Counted from the first letter of the stretch, positions 16,497-26,418 are shown. The stretch is 42,977 nt of DNA from Candidatus Makaraimicrobium thalassicum (GCA_003644505.1 QNCM01000010.1:1-42977); one strand, 5' to 3'. The notes: generated from the letters alone by a model not told the origin. Numbers and translations: made by a program.

Positions 16497-18191
16497 ATGA
16501 ATTTACAGCTGATATTTGTACTTATAGGCGGGCTCGGGCTTTTCTTTTTCGGCATGCAGATCATGTCCGAGGGGCTGAAAGGCGTAGCCGGTGAGCGTCT
16601 TAAATCCGTCCTGTCCATAGTGACAAAACTTCCCGTCATTGGTCTTCTGGCCGGGGCGGCCGTGACCTGTCTGATCCAGTCCTCGAGCGCGACCAGCGTA
16701 ATGGTGGTTGGTTTTGTGAACGCCGGCCTCATGACGTTAAAACAAGCCATAAGCGTCATAATCGGCGCCAATATCGGGACGACATTTACCGCATGGCTTG
16801 TGTCTTCCATGTCCGTTTTTAAGGTAACGCACTACGCTCTTCCAGTTGTCGGTATAGGTTTTGCGGTTAAAACGTTCGGAAAGACCAAGAACATAAGATT
16901 CTGGGGACAGGTTCTTGTGGGGTTCGGCCTTCTTTTCCTCGGCCTGGATTTTATGAAGGATGCTTTTGCGCCGTTGAAAGACAGCCAGTATGTAAAGGAC
17001 ATGTTTCTTACCTTTAGCGACAACCCCATGATGGGCGTGCTCGTGGGTATAATTTTCACCATTTTATTGCAAAGTTCCAGCGCGACCATTGCCATAGTTC
17101 AGGTTATGGCTTTTAGCGGCCTTATAAGTTTTCCGGCCGCTATTCCGATCATACTCGGCGATAATATCGGTACTACTATAACCGCTCAGCTGGCTTCTGT
17201 GGGAACGACTCTTTCAGCCAGGCGGGCGGCGATGGCGCATACCCTTTTTAACATCATAGGTGTGGGGTATATGCTGTTCTTTGTTTATACCGGATGGTTT
17301 ACCAGGGTAATAGATTTTTTGATACCAGGTGGGATAACAACTAAAAATATAATGTTTCATATTGCGGTTGCCCACAGCGCTTTTAACGTTGTCAATGCCC
17401 TTATTTTTCTGCCGTTCGTCGGTTTTCTCGAAAAGGCGAGTGTCTTTCTCGTTTCTAAGAAGAAGGGCGCCATTGAGATGGGGCCACAGTATCTGGAGAA
17501 ACACCTGCTGGAGACGCCGCCCATTGCCATGGAACAGGCCCGCAGGGAAGCTGTCCGGATGATGGGACAGGCGCGTGAGTCGGTCTCAAGCTCGGTGAAG
17601 AGTTTTCTTGAAGGGGATATGGCCGCGTTAAAGCCGGTGACAAAACTGGAGCAGGCAATTGATAATCTTCAGTCGGCGATCACGCAGTACCTGGTTGAAC
17701 TTTCTCAAAGGAAGCTCAGCCGGGAAATTTCGGAGGAGCTCCCCGTTCTGATCCACAGCGTTAACGATATAGAGAGGATAGGGGACCATGCTGAGAATAT
17801 CGCGGAGCTCAGCGAACGCAAAATGGAGAAAAAACTCCCGTTTACCAATGAAGCCATCAACGAACTGAGCCTGATGTGGAATGAGCTCAGCAGTATGATG
17901 ATAGAGGCCGAGGAAGCGCTACGGAAGAACGCTTCCCAGATAGCCGAAACTGTTCTAAACAGGGAACAGCGTGTGAACGATTTTCAGATAAATCTTAAAA
18001 AGGCGCATATAAACCGGCTCCATCACGGCCTTTGCAATATAAGATCAGGTGTAGTTTTCATGGATTTTGTCGATAACCTGGAAAAGATAGGCGACCACCT
18101 CACCAACATAGCCCAGGGGGTCATGGGAGAGATGAAGTGGAAAGGGCAGGAAGAAGACGCTTCTCTGCTATCCGAACAGGCACTCTCCTGA
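16497..18191 (+). CDS. Na/Pi cotransporter family protein with PhoU-like domain
   Basis: The 564-residue protein has a membrane half of roughly 300 residues with two inverted units, each carrying the hallmark QSSSA motif (residues 61-65 and 192-196). A linker and a helical PhoU-like half of about 220 residues follow (HSVNDIERIGDHAENIAEL and later VDNLEKIGDHLTNIA). This is the NptA/YjbB type, which imports or exports inorganic phosphate with sodium, with the PhoU part probably regulatory. The direction of transport cannot be read from sequence. No strong ribosome site is visible just before ATG 16497. The gene stands alone between promoters. Confidence 0.92.
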   Translation: MNLQLIFVLIGGLGLFFFGMQIMSEGLKGVAGERLKSVLSIVTKLPVIGLLAGAAVTCLIQSSSATSVMVVGFVNAGLMTLKQAISVIIGANIGTTFTAWLVSSMSVFKVTHYALPVVGIGFAVKTFGKTKNIRFWGQVLVGFGLLFLGLDFMKDAFAPLKDSQYVKDMFLTFSDNPMMGVLVGIIFTILLQSSSATIAIVQVMAFSGLISFPAAIPIILGDNIGTTITAQLASVGTTLSARRAAMAHTLFNIIGVGYMLFFVYTGWFTRVIDFLIPGGITTKNIMFHIAVAHSAFNVVNALIFLPFVGFLEKASVFLVSKKKGAIEMGPQYLEKHLLETPPIAMEQARREAVRMMGQARESVSSSVKSFLEGDMAALKPVTKLEQAIDNLQSAITQYLVELSQRKLSREISEELPVLIHSVNDIERIGDHAENIAELSERKMEKKLPFTNEAINELSLMWNELSSMMIEAEEALRKNASQIAETVLNREQRVNDFQINLKKAHINRLHHGLCNIRSGVVFMDFVDNLEKIGDHLTNIAQGVMGEMKWKGQEEDASLLSEQALS

Positions 18192-18198
18192 CGATCCC

Positions 18199-18227
18199 TT
18201 GACAAATCGGGCGCTCTTTTGTATTAT
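18199..18227 (+). promoter_or_regulatory. sigma-70 promoter upstream of the guaB3-type gene
   Basis: TTGACA at 18199-18204, a 17-base spacer and TATTAT at 18222-18227. It lies in the 103-base gap after the transporter and points to the gene at 18295. An additional TATAAT at 18254-18259 has no -35 partner at the right distance. Confidence 0.7.
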
Positions 18228-18294
18228 ACTCCTAATCTTATCCGTCTTTGCATTATAATATTATTCATGAGGAATCAAAATACGGGAGGCTGTT

Positions 18295-19455
18295 ATGGGA
18301 ATGTGGGTCGGCATAGGCCGAAAAGCCAGACGCAGTTATGGTTTTGATGAAGTGGCTCTGGTGCCGGGAGAGCTTACGATAAATCCAAATGATATCGATA
18401 CTTCCTGCGAAATAGGCGGGATAAAGTTCCAGGCTCCGATTATGGCATCCTCGATGGACGGTGTGGTGGACGTAGATTTCGCCATTACGATGGGCAAGCT
18501 GGGCGGCATAGCCGTTCTTCATCTGGAAGGTATTTCCACCAGATACGAGGATCCAGAGGAGGCGCTTGAGCGCATAATAAACTGTGACGCCATGGAATCT
18601 ACCAGGGTGATACAGGATGTCTATTCCGAACCGATCAAGAAAGAGCTTATAAGTAAAAGGGTTAGCGAGATCAAAGCCGCAAAGGTTCCTGCCATTGTCA
18701 GCTGTAACCCCCAGGCAGCCGGAGAGTTCGGCCCTATAGCACGGGACGCGGGATGTGATATCTTTATCGTCCAGTCCACGGTTATCAGCGTCCGGCACGA
18801 ATCAAGCGAGTATAAACCTCTGGATCTTCAAAAATTCTGCAGGGACATGAAGATACCCGTACTTCTTGGGAACTGCGTGGACTATAAGGTAGCGCTTTCC
18901 CTTATGGCGACCGGATGCCGGGGGATCTTTGTGGGTATCGGTCCGGGCACGGCATGCACCTCGCGCGGAGTTCTGGGAATAGGCGTGCCGCAGATCACCG
19001 CGACCTGCGATTGCGCTGCTGCCAGGGATTTTTACTGCAAGAAAACCGGAAGATATGTCCCGATCATTACCGACGGCGGTATGGCTACCGGCGGCGATAT
19101 CTGTAAGGCATTTGCCGCAGGCGCCGATGCTATCATGCTTGGAAACGCTTTTGCCAGGGCCAAGGAAGCGCCTGGTAAAGGTTACCACTGGGGCATGGCG
19201 ATGCCGCATCCTTCACTTCCAAGAGGGACCCGTATCCACGTAGGCACGACAGGGACACTGGAAGAGATACTGTACGGCCCTGCCCGGCTTGACGACGGGA
19301 CACAGAACCTCGTGGGCGCGCTCGCGACAAGCATGGGCAATCTTGGAGTCTATAACATCGGAGAGATGCAGCTTGTCAATATGATCATAGCTCCTTCGAT
19401 CCAGACCGAAGGAAAGGTCTATCAGACCGCTCAGCGTGTTGGAATGAGGAAATAA
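18295..19455 (+). CDS. IMP dehydrogenase-related protein, GuaB3 type
   Basis: A 386-residue TIM-barrel protein. FDEVALVPGE opens the fold, MASSMDG and GGIAVLHLEG follow, and the IMPDH/GMP-reductase loop reads VGIGPGTACTSRGVLGIGVPQ with the nucleophilic Cys221. TDGGMATGGDICKA and the phosphate-binding loop are also present. It lacks the CBS pair of classic GuaB and is short, matching GuaB3. GuaB3 members resemble GMP reductase as much as IMPDH, so the reaction (IMP to XMP, or GMP to IMP) is open. GGGAGG at 18284-18289 supports ATG 18295. Confidence 0.83.
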   Translation: MGMWVGIGRKARRSYGFDEVALVPGELTINPNDIDTSCEIGGIKFQAPIMASSMDGVVDVDFAITMGKLGGIAVLHLEGISTRYEDPEEALERIINCDAMESTRVIQDVYSEPIKKELISKRVSEIKAAKVPAIVSCNPQAAGEFGPIARDAGCDIFIVQSTVISVRHESSEYKPLDLQKFCRDMKIPVLLGNCVDYKVALSLMATGCRGIFVGIGPGTACTSRGVLGIGVPQITATCDCAAARDFYCKKTGRYVPIITDGGMATGGDICKAFAAGADAIMLGNAFARAKEAPGKGYHWGMAMPHPSLPRGTRIHVGTTGTLEEILYGPARLDDGTQNLVGALATSMGNLGVYNIGEMQLVNMIIAPSIQTEGKVYQTAQRVGMRK

Positions 19456-19478
19456 TAGTCAATAGCCGTGGGCCTTCC

Positions 19479-22400
19479 ATGACAAAACCGCAGTCAGACT
19501 TTGTACATTTGCATGTCCATACCCAGTTCAGCCTTCTCGACGGCGCATGCCGTCTCCCTGAGCTTCTTGACCTGGCGGATAAACACGGCATGCCTGCATG
19601 CGCCATAACCGATCATGGGAACATGTTCGGTGTGATAGAATTTTATGAAAAAGCCAGAAAAAAAGGGATCAAACCGATCATCGGATGCGAGATTTACATG
19701 GCGCCGGAAAGCCGGTTCGACAAGACAAGCCATGGGATCAGAGGCGCGTCGTATCATCTTGTCCTGCTTGCAAAGAACATAACCGGGTACAGGAACCTGA
19801 TAGACATCGTCTCCATCGGTTATCTGGAAGGTTTTTATTACAAGCCCAGGGTAGATAAGGAAGTGCTTGCCAGGCACAGCAAGGGGCTGATCGCCATGTC
19901 CGCCTGCCTCAAGGGAGAAGTGCCCCATTTCCTCCTGTCGGATCAATGGGAACAGGCCAGAAAAGCCGCTATGGAGTATGCCGATATATTCGGCAGGGAT
20001 AATTTTTACCTGGAGATCCAGGACAATCATCTCCAGCCGCAGTACAAACTTAACTCCGATATGGTCAAACTTGCGCGTGAGCTGGATCTGCCTCTTGTGG
20101 CCACGAATGATGTGCATTATCTGGACAAGAACGACGCAAAGGCGCATGACGCGCTTTTGTGCATACAGACGCAGACCACGCTGGATGATCCCAACCGTAT
20201 GAGATTCCAGAGCGATCAGTTATATTTCAAATCCTCCGAGGAAATGAAAAAAGCGTTTTCCGATATTCCCGAGGCGATAGAGAACACAATAAGGATCTCG
20301 GACAGATGCCAGCTGGAGCTTAATTTTGACGAGTTGCACCTGCCGCGTTTCAGGGCTCCGGGGAACGAAGAGAATTCCGTCTTTTTCAAGCGTCTTGTCA
20401 ATAATGGGATCAAAAAGCGTTACGAAATCATCACGGACGAGATCAAACAGCGTCTCGCGCACGAATTGAAGATCATTCAGGACAGCGGATATGTGAGTTA
20501 TTTTCTTATAGTCTGGGATTTTATAAGCCACGCAAAAGAGAAAGGCATCTCAGTGGGGCCGGGCAGAGGGTCCGCGGCAGGCAGTATTATAAGTTACGCG
20601 CTTGGGATCACTGATATCGACCCCATCAAATACGGCCTTATCTTCGAACGTTTTCTTAACCCGGCGAGGGTTACCATGCCCGATATTGACATAGACTTTT
20701 GTTTTGAACGGAGGAACGAGGTCATAGATTATGTTATTAAAAAATATTCCAAAGAGAACGTAGCTCAGATAATAACGTTCGGGACCATGATGGCCAAAGG
20801 TGTCATCAGGGACGTGGGGCGCGTTATGGGTATGCCTTACGCCGAGGTGGACAGGATCGCAAAACTCATTCCGCAGGATCCCGGGATAACCCTGGAGCAT
20901 GCCCTGGAGATAGAGCCGGAGATCAAGGCGCGATACGAAGATGATCCCATGATCCGGCAGCTTATCGACATATCACAGCGCCTTGAGGGCCTTAACCGCC
21001 ATGCGTCGACCCATGCGGCCGGAGTGGTGATATCAGACAAGCCCCTGCAGAAACGCATACCCCTTTTCAAGACAGCGGACGACCAAGTGACAACCGGTTA
21101 TTCCATGAAATCGCTGGAAAAGATAGGGATGCTTAAGATGGATTTCCTCGGGCTGAAAACACTGACGGTGATCGACCAGACGGTGAAAATCGTGAAACGC
21201 ACCAGGGAAGAAGACATCGACATCAACCGGATACTGCTTGACGATAAGACGACTTTTGATCTGTTGTCGAGGACAGAGACCGTGGGCGTGTTTCAGCTTG
21301 AATCGAGCGGTATGCGGGATCTTCTGCGAAAGCTCAGACCCGCGAAGTTCGAGGACCTGATAGCGATCCTCGCGCTTTACCGTCCGGGGCCCATGGGAAG
21401 CGGGATGCTGGATGAATTTGTGAAAAGGAAGCAGGGACATATCGAGGTCAGGTACGATCATCCGGCGCTTGAACCGATATTGAAAGAGACGTATGGGATA
21501 ATAGTCTTTCAGGAACAGGTTATGCAGATCGTTTCTACCCTCGCCGGATTCAGTATGGCCGAAGCCGATAACGTCCGCAAGATCATGGGGAAGAAGATCC
21601 AGGAAGCCATGGGGGAGGTCAAAGTAAAATTCCTGGAAGGTTCACAGAAGAAGGGTGTTGACAAGGCTACGGCCGAAAGGATATGGGATTTCATAGCGTA
21701 TTTTGCCGGATACGGATTCAATAAATCGCACAGTGCCGCATATGCCATGCTCAGTTACAGGACCGCGTATCTCAAGGCGAATTATCCGGTGGAATTCATG
21801 ACGGCGCTTCTGGCGAGTGAAAAGAACAATACCGATAAGATATCGAATTACATAAACGAATCCATCCAGATGGGCATAGATATCCTGCCGCCGGATGTCA
21901 ACGAAAGTTTTAAGGATTTTACGGTTGTCGGAAAAGGTATACGGTTCGGTCTTTCAGCCGTAAAGAACGTGGGTTCCGGCGCTGCCGAAGCGATCATCGC
22001 CACAAGAAAGGAAAACGGCAAATTTGAGTCGATATACGATTTCGCGCATAAGGTGGATTCCAGGGCGGTCAATAGAAAGGTTGTGGAAAGCCTGGTCAAG
22101 TGCGGAGCTTTCGACTCCACGGGCATATACAGGTCCCAGGCGATGGCGGTGCTGGATAAGGTTCTGGGGATGGCCGCTAAGACCAACAGGGACAGGGATA
22201 TCGGACAGATGTCATTTTTCGACGACGCCGTCACGGATGAAAGTTTCAGGGAAAGTTTCCAGAATATACCGAATATCCCGGAGTGGCCGGAGCACGAACT
22301 TCTTTCCAATGAGAAGGAGATGCTTGGATTTTACATAACGAAACATCCTCTGACCAGATTCGAGAAACTGCTTAACGCATATTCCACCGGTAAGATATCA

Positions 22401-22931
22401 GAGCTCTCCGGCATGTCCGACGGACAGGAAGTCCTGATAGGGGGGATAGTGAACAAGGCCAGGGTGACCGTTACGCGTAAAAAGGCCGAAAAAATGGCTA
22501 TACTCAGTCTGGAGGACCTGGATAATTTTGTTGACGTACTTGTTTTTCCAGCGGCTTACCGGAAGGCTCCGGAACTGGCGAAGGAAGACAACCTGATATA
22601 CGTGCATGGACGTCTGAACCTCCGCGAGGAGGAGCCCAAGATAGTGGCGGAAGATATTATCCCGCTTGAGAAGGTAAAAGAGAAGTTTACCAAGGCAGTG
22701 CTTATCAAGATGTCCACAACGGGGCTTGAGGAACAGATGATGAAAAGGATCAGGAGGGCGATCGAGAAATTCAGGGGCAAGGTCCCCCTGTTCATAGACC
22801 TTATCTCCCCGGAACGACGCAGGGTCCGGCTCTCCACCGACAAGGAGCTGTTTGTTTATCCGACCGATAAACTGATCGATGAGATCGAGGCAATAGTGGG
22901 CGCCGGCAATGTCAAGTTTTTGACAAAATAA
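19479..22931 (+). CDS. dnaE: DNA polymerase III alpha subunit
   Basis: The replicative polymerase, 1150 residues, of DnaE1 type. An N-terminal PHP domain has HLHVHT (His10-14) and ITDHGNMFG. The palm has GPGRGSAAGS and the catalytic aspartates in PDIDID (Asp402, 404, 406). Thumb and fingers follow, with YRPGPMGSGM and GFNKSHSAAYA. Near residues 985-1060 there is an OB-fold segment (VLIGGIVNKARVTVTRKK). The PHP residues I can see look metal-competent, so proofreading in cis is possible; no DnaQ-like insert is present. The upstream ribosome site is weak. Confidence 0.97.
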   Translation: MTKPQSDFVHLHVHTQFSLLDGACRLPELLDLADKHGMPACAITDHGNMFGVIEFYEKARKKGIKPIIGCEIYMAPESRFDKTSHGIRGASYHLVLLAKNITGYRNLIDIVSIGYLEGFYYKPRVDKEVLARHSKGLIAMSACLKGEVPHFLLSDQWEQARKAAMEYADIFGRDNFYLEIQDNHLQPQYKLNSDMVKLARELDLPLVATNDVHYLDKNDAKAHDALLCIQTQTTLDDPNRMRFQSDQLYFKSSEEMKKAFSDIPEAIENTIRISDRCQLELNFDELHLPRFRAPGNEENSVFFKRLVNNGIKKRYEIITDEIKQRLAHELKIIQDSGYVSYFLIVWDFISHAKEKGISVGPGRGSAAGSIISYALGITDIDPIKYGLIFERFLNPARVTMPDIDIDFCFERRNEVIDYVIKKYSKENVAQIITFGTMMAKGVIRDVGRVMGMPYAEVDRIAKLIPQDPGITLEHALEIEPEIKARYEDDPMIRQLIDISQRLEGLNRHASTHAAGVVISDKPLQKRIPLFKTADDQVTTGYSMKSLEKIGMLKMDFLGLKTLTVIDQTVKIVKRTREEDIDINRILLDDKTTFDLLSRTETVGVFQLESSGMRDLLRKLRPAKFEDLIAILALYRPGPMGSGMLDEFVKRKQGHIEVRYDHPALEPILKETYGIIVFQEQVMQIVSTLAGFSMAEADNVRKIMGKKIQEAMGEVKVKFLEGSQKKGVDKATAERIWDFIAYFAGYGFNKSHSAAYAMLSYRTAYLKANYPVEFMTALLASEKNNTDKISNYINESIQMGIDILPPDVNESFKDFTVVGKGIRFGLSAVKNVGSGAAEAIIATRKENGKFESIYDFAHKVDSRAVNRKVVESLVKCGAFDSTGIYRSQAMAVLDKVLGMAAKTNRDRDIGQMSFFDDAVTDESFRESFQNIPNIPEWPEHELLSNEKEMLGFYITKHPLTRFEKLLNAYSTGKISELSGMSDGQEVLIGGIVNKARVTVTRKKAEKMAILSLEDLDNFVDVLVFPAAYRKAPELAKEDNLIYVHGRLNLREEEPKIVAEDIIPLEKVKEKFTKAVLIKMSTTGLEEQMMKRIRRAIEKFRGKVPLFIDLISPERRRVRLSTDKELFVYPTDKLIDEIEAIVGAGNVKFLTK

Positions 22932-22949
22932 TCCTGCGGTGGATTTACG

Positions 22950-22978
22950 TTGACACAAAACATAACCCATGATAGCAT
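22950..22978 (+). promoter_or_regulatory. promoter of the HU-family gene
   Basis: TTGACA at 22950-22955, 17 bases, then TAGCAT at 22973-22978 (four of six to consensus). It lies in the gap between dnaE and the HU gene. A perfect inverted repeat overlaps its -10 (next entry). Confidence 0.5.
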
Positions 22979-22990
22979 AAGGAGTTATGC
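22975..22990. promoter_or_regulatory. palindrome over the -10/start of the HU promoter
   Basis: GCATAAGGAGTTATGC has perfect six-base arms around GGAG. Centred over the -10 and transcription start, it is placed like an operator. It may also form a hairpin at the 5' end of the transcript. I cannot name a regulator. Confidence 0.4.
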
Positions 22991-23046
22991 AGGATTTAGT
23001 TCTGGTTTTCAGTGTTTGAGATACAAAAAAGAAGGAGGGAGTATAT

Positions 23047-23343
23047 ATGACAAAGAAAGACATCATAATGAAGGTTTCCGATGATACCGGGTTGAAACAG
23101 GTCAAGGTCAAAGAAGTCGTGCAGCGCACTTTTGACATAATCATTGAGAACCTCCGCCGCGGCGACAAAGTCGAACTCAGGAACTTCGGCATCTTCAAGG
23201 TCAAGACCCGCAAAGGAAGATTGGGACGGAACCCCAGAACAGGTGATAGTGTTTCGATCCCGGATAAAAAAGTAGTGTCCTTTAAACCGGGTATGAAGAT
23301 GAAGCTGGACATTGAACAGGGTGGTAGCGAACCCCAGATATAA
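23047..23343 (+). CDS. HU/IHF-family DNA-binding protein
   Basis: A 98-residue bacterial histone-like protein. The N-terminal helices read TKKDIIMKVSDDTGLKQVKVKEV. The dimer strands contain RNFGIFKV, and the DNA-bending arm has GRNPRTGD with the intercalating proline. The C-terminus is KPGMKMK. It could be HU (nonspecific) or an IHF-like homodimer; the sequence alone does not decide. A very strong GAAGGAGGG precedes the ATG, consistent with an abundant protein. It has its own promoter and a leader of about 60 bases. Confidence 0.93.
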   Translation: MTKKDIIMKVSDDTGLKQVKVKEVVQRTFDIIIENLRRGDKVELRNFGIFKVKTRKGRLGRNPRTGDSVSIPDKKVVSFKPGMKMKLDIEQGGSEPQI

Positions 23344-23373
23344 AGAAGAGAAGGATCCTCAGCCTGAAAAAAC

Positions 23374-24642
23374 ATGAGTAGCAAACCCAGATACCGATCT
23401 CTCAGGGGCATGCCCGATACCCTTCCGGAAGATGCAGCCATAATACACTGGATGGAGGATAAAGCGCGGAACGTGTTCCGGACGTTCGGTTATACCGAGA
23501 TCCGGCCTCCTCTTCTTGAAGAAACGGAGGTCTTTACCCGAAGTATAGGGGAGGATACGGATATAGTCGAAAAGGAAATGTATTCCTTCACCGACAGGGG
23601 AGGGAAGAACGTTTCACTCCGCCCCGAAGGCACGGCTTCGATCATACGGGCATATATAGAACACGGCTGGCATAATACCGCGGACCTGGTCAAACTGTAT
23701 TATATCGGTCCCATGTTCAGGGGGGAACGGCCACAGAAAGGCCGCCTCAGGCAGTTTCACCAGATCGGGGCGGAAGCGATAGGCGGGAAGGACCCTTATA
23801 TCGACGCTGAACTTATTTTCAGCCTTGATATGCTTCTTTCTGACCTTAAGGTCAGCGGTTTTACCATATTGCTTAATTCACTGGGATGCGGCAGAGACCG
23901 CGCCGGTTACAAGAAAGCGCTGGCAGGATACCTTGCCGGGAAAAGTTCCGGGTTATGCGCCGACTGCAGGAGGCGGGTAGGGACAAATGTGCTGCGCGTA
24001 CTGGATTGCAAAAGAAAAGAATGTAAATCCGTAGTCAAAGAAGCCCCGGATATTCTGGAGCATCTATGTGACGGCTGCCGCGGGGATTACGAGACTTTAA
24101 AAAGCGTTCTTACGGATATGGGCGTGCCTTTCCGGGAGAAAAGGGACATGGTGAGAGGCCTGGATTATTACACGGGGATCATATTCGAGGTGGTGCATCC
24201 TTTGCTGGGTGCGCAGGACGCGATAGCTGCGGGAGGCAGGTACGAGGATCTTACGAAGCAGATGGGCGGGCCGGATGTGGGGGCAACGGGGTATGCCGTC
24301 GGGGTCGAGAGATTGCTCCTGGCCGTTGACAGGAAAGATGTCCGTCTGGATCCCCCCGGGCTCCTCGTGATCCCCGTGGATAAGGAGTCCCGCCCGGAGG
24401 CATTTCGTGTTACCAACAGACTGCGCCTGGAGGGCGTGCCGTGCGAGATGGACTATTACGGCCGTTCATTCAAAGGCCAGATGCGCAAGGCGCATAAGGA
24501 ACGAAGGAAGTTTGTCGTTATAATGGGAGAACAAGAGGTAAAGAGCGGAAAACTGCTTCTTAAAGTTATGGAAAATGGAGAGCAGAAGGCGCTGTCTTTT
24601 GAGAAAGCGGTAAAATATCTCAAGAGGGTGAAACAAACCTGA
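23374..24642 (+). CDS. hisS: Histidyl-tRNA synthetase
   Basis: Class II synthetase of 422 residues. It begins SLRGMPDTLPED like other HisRS. Motif 2 lies in YYIGPMFRGERPQKGRLRQFHQ, the histidine-binding GLDYYTGIIFEV starts at residue 262, and an anticodon-binding domain follows from about residue 330. The four-cysteine insertion (LCADCRRR ... LCDGC) is usual for bacterial HisRS. The start at 23374 has only a distant GAAGAGAAGG. The aspS gene follows nine bases later, as in many bacteria. Confidence 0.95.
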   Translation: MSSKPRYRSLRGMPDTLPEDAAIIHWMEDKARNVFRTFGYTEIRPPLLEETEVFTRSIGEDTDIVEKEMYSFTDRGGKNVSLRPEGTASIIRAYIEHGWHNTADLVKLYYIGPMFRGERPQKGRLRQFHQIGAEAIGGKDPYIDAELIFSLDMLLSDLKVSGFTILLNSLGCGRDRAGYKKALAGYLAGKSSGLCADCRRRVGTNVLRVLDCKRKECKSVVKEAPDILEHLCDGCRGDYETLKSVLTDMGVPFREKRDMVRGLDYYTGIIFEVVHPLLGAQDAIAAGGRYEDLTKQMGGPDVGATGYAVGVERLLLAVDRKDVRLDPPGLLVIPVDKESRPEAFRVTNRLRLEGVPCEMDYYGRSFKGQMRKAHKERRKFVVIMGEQEVKSGKLLLKVMENGEQKALSFEKAVKYLKRVKQT

Positions 24643-24651
24643 AAGGAAAAG

Positions 24652-26418
24652 ATGCTCAGGACGCACAATTGCGGAGAACTTACCATAAAGGACGTTTCTA
24701 AAGAGATATGTCTCTGCGGCTGGATCGCGTCAAGGCGGGATCACGGTGAGATAATCTTTATGGACGTCAGGGATAAACACGGCATAACGCAGATAGTCTT
24801 CGATCCCGACAGGAGCAAGGATGTTCATCAAAAGGCGCACTGCCTCAGGAACGAGTATTGCGTGAGGCTTACCGGCAGGGTTTCAAGGAGGCCGGAGGGG
24901 ACCGTTAATCCAAAGATCGTCACGGGCGAAATCGAGGTGGAAGTGGAGGAGATAGAGGTGCTTTCGGAATCCAGAACGCCGCCTTTTGAGATCAGGGATG
25001 ACATCGAAGTGTCCGAGGACCTCCGGCTGAGATACCGTTATCTTGACCTGCGGCGCGCTCCCATGCAGAAAAAGCTCCGCACAAAGCACCGCGTCTACAG
25101 GTTTATAACGGATTTTCTGGACAGGGAAGGTTTTGTGTCTGTGGAAACACCCATGCTTACGAAGTCGACCCCTGAAGGGGCACGGGATTATCTTGTGCCG
25201 TCCAGGGTCCAGCAGGGCAGTTTTTACGCCCTGCCGCAGTCGCCGCAGATATTCAAACAGCTGTTGATGGTAGCGGGCCTGGAGAAGTATTTCCAGATCG
25301 TCCGCTGTTTCCGCGACGAGGACCTGCGGGCGGACAGACAGCCGGAATTCACACAGCTGGATATGGAGATATCGTTCGTGGAACAGGCTGACGTGCTGGA
25401 AGTCTGCGAACGCCTGTTTCAGGGACTTTTTGCGGAGGTCCTGGAGCGGAAGATAGAGATACCGTTTCCGGTGATGGATTACGAAGAAGTCATGGACCGG
25501 TACGGCACTGATAAGCCTGATACCCGGTTTGAACTGTTTCTGCATAATTTTACGCACACGGCGGAACAATGCGATTTCAAGATCTTCCGGGACGCGTGCG
25601 CTTCGGGCGGCAGAGTGATGGGGCTGGCTGCGCCCGGGTACGGCAGTATAAGCCGCAGGGAGATAGACGAGCTCACGGCTTTTGTCGCCGGATACGGTGC
25701 TAAAGGACTGGCGTATTTCAAGGTCGAGGAAGACGGTCTTGTCTCGCCCGTAACGAAGTTCTTCCCTCCGGATGTGCTCCGCCTGTTCCGCGAGACCACA
25801 GGCGCCAGCAATGGTGACATGATATTTATGGTAGCGGATTCCAGAAAAGTCGCGTGTGAAGCGCTGGGGGCGCTGAGGCTGAAGGTCGGGAGTGAAAAAG
25901 GCCTTATGGACAGGGACAGACTTTGCTTTCTCTGGGTAGTGAATTTTCCGCTGTTCAAATTCAACAAAGAGGAGAACAGGTGGGTGTCCGAACACCATCC
26001 GTTCACCTCGTTCAGAGAAGAGGACATGGAATTTTTGAAAAACGGGGAACTCTCGAAGGTGAGATCAAGCTCCTACGATCTGGTGTTGAACGGGAGTGAG
26101 ATAGGGTCGGGAAGCATAAGGATCCATCGAAAGGACATACAGCAGAAAATATTCGATGTGCTGGGGTTCAGCCGGGAGGAGTGCGAGAGAAGGTTCGGTT
26201 TTCTCCTTGAGGCGTTCTGTTACGGGCCGCCGCCGCACGGCGGTATCGCGTTCGGGATGGACAGGCTCATTGCGCTTTTTACGGGGGATACATCGATTCG
26301 TGAGGTTATCCCGTTCCCAAAGACGCAGAAAGGGGTTTGCCCGCTTACAGGGGCGCCTTCGGGTGTTGACGATGCGCAGTTGCGGGAACTGGGGATCAGG
26401 CTCAGGAAAGGCACGTGA
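24652..26418 (+). CDS. aspS: Aspartyl-tRNA synthetase
   Basis: Bacterial-type AspRS, 588 residues. It has an OB-fold anticodon domain (residues 1 to about 105, GWIASRRDHGEIIFMDVRD) and the class II core with FRDEDLRADRQPEFTQLD (motif 2). The bacterial GAD insertion is in the middle, and motif 3 is GGIAFGMDRLIAL near the C-terminus. Whether it also charges tRNA-Asn (non-discriminating) depends on a few residues and on gatCAB elsewhere, which I cannot judge. It forms a pair with hisS. Confidence 0.96.
   Translation: MLRTHNCGELTIKDVSKEICLCGWIASRRDHGEIIFMDVRDKHGITQIVFDPDRSKDVHQKAHCLRNEYCVRLTGRVSRRPEGTVNPKIVTGEIEVEVEEIEVLSESRTPPFEIRDDIEVSEDLRLRYRYLDLRRAPMQKKLRTKHRVYRFITDFLDREGFVSVETPMLTKSTPEGARDYLVPSRVQQGSFYALPQSPQIFKQLLMVAGLEKYFQIVRCFRDEDLRADRQPEFTQLDMEISFVEQADVLEVCERLFQGLFAEVLERKIEIPFPVMDYEEVMDRYGTDKPDTRFELFLHNFTHTAEQCDFKIFRDACASGGRVMGLAAPGYGSISRREIDELTAFVAGYGAKGLAYFKVEEDGLVSPVTKFFPPDVLRLFRETTGASNGDMIFMVADSRKVACEALGALRLKVGSEKGLMDRDRLCFLWVVNFPLFKFNKEENRWVSEHHPFTSFREEDMEFLKNGELSKVRSSSYDLVLNGSEIGSGSIRIHRKDIQQKIFDVLGFSREECERRFGFLLEAFCYGPPPHGGIAFGMDRLIALFTGDTSIREVIPFPKTQKGVCPLTGAPSGVDDAQLRELGIRLRKGT

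Noticed and set aside
18254-18259. TATAAT before the GuaB3-type gene as a second promoter
   Set aside because: No acceptable -35 lies 16-18 bases upstream; the TTGACA-TATTAT pair at 18199-18227 is much better.
24883-25998. Open frame of 371 codons antisense to aspS
   Set aside because: It lies wholly within aspS, has no recognisable domain and low-complexity His/Arg-rich translation typical of the shadow of a GC-rich gene.
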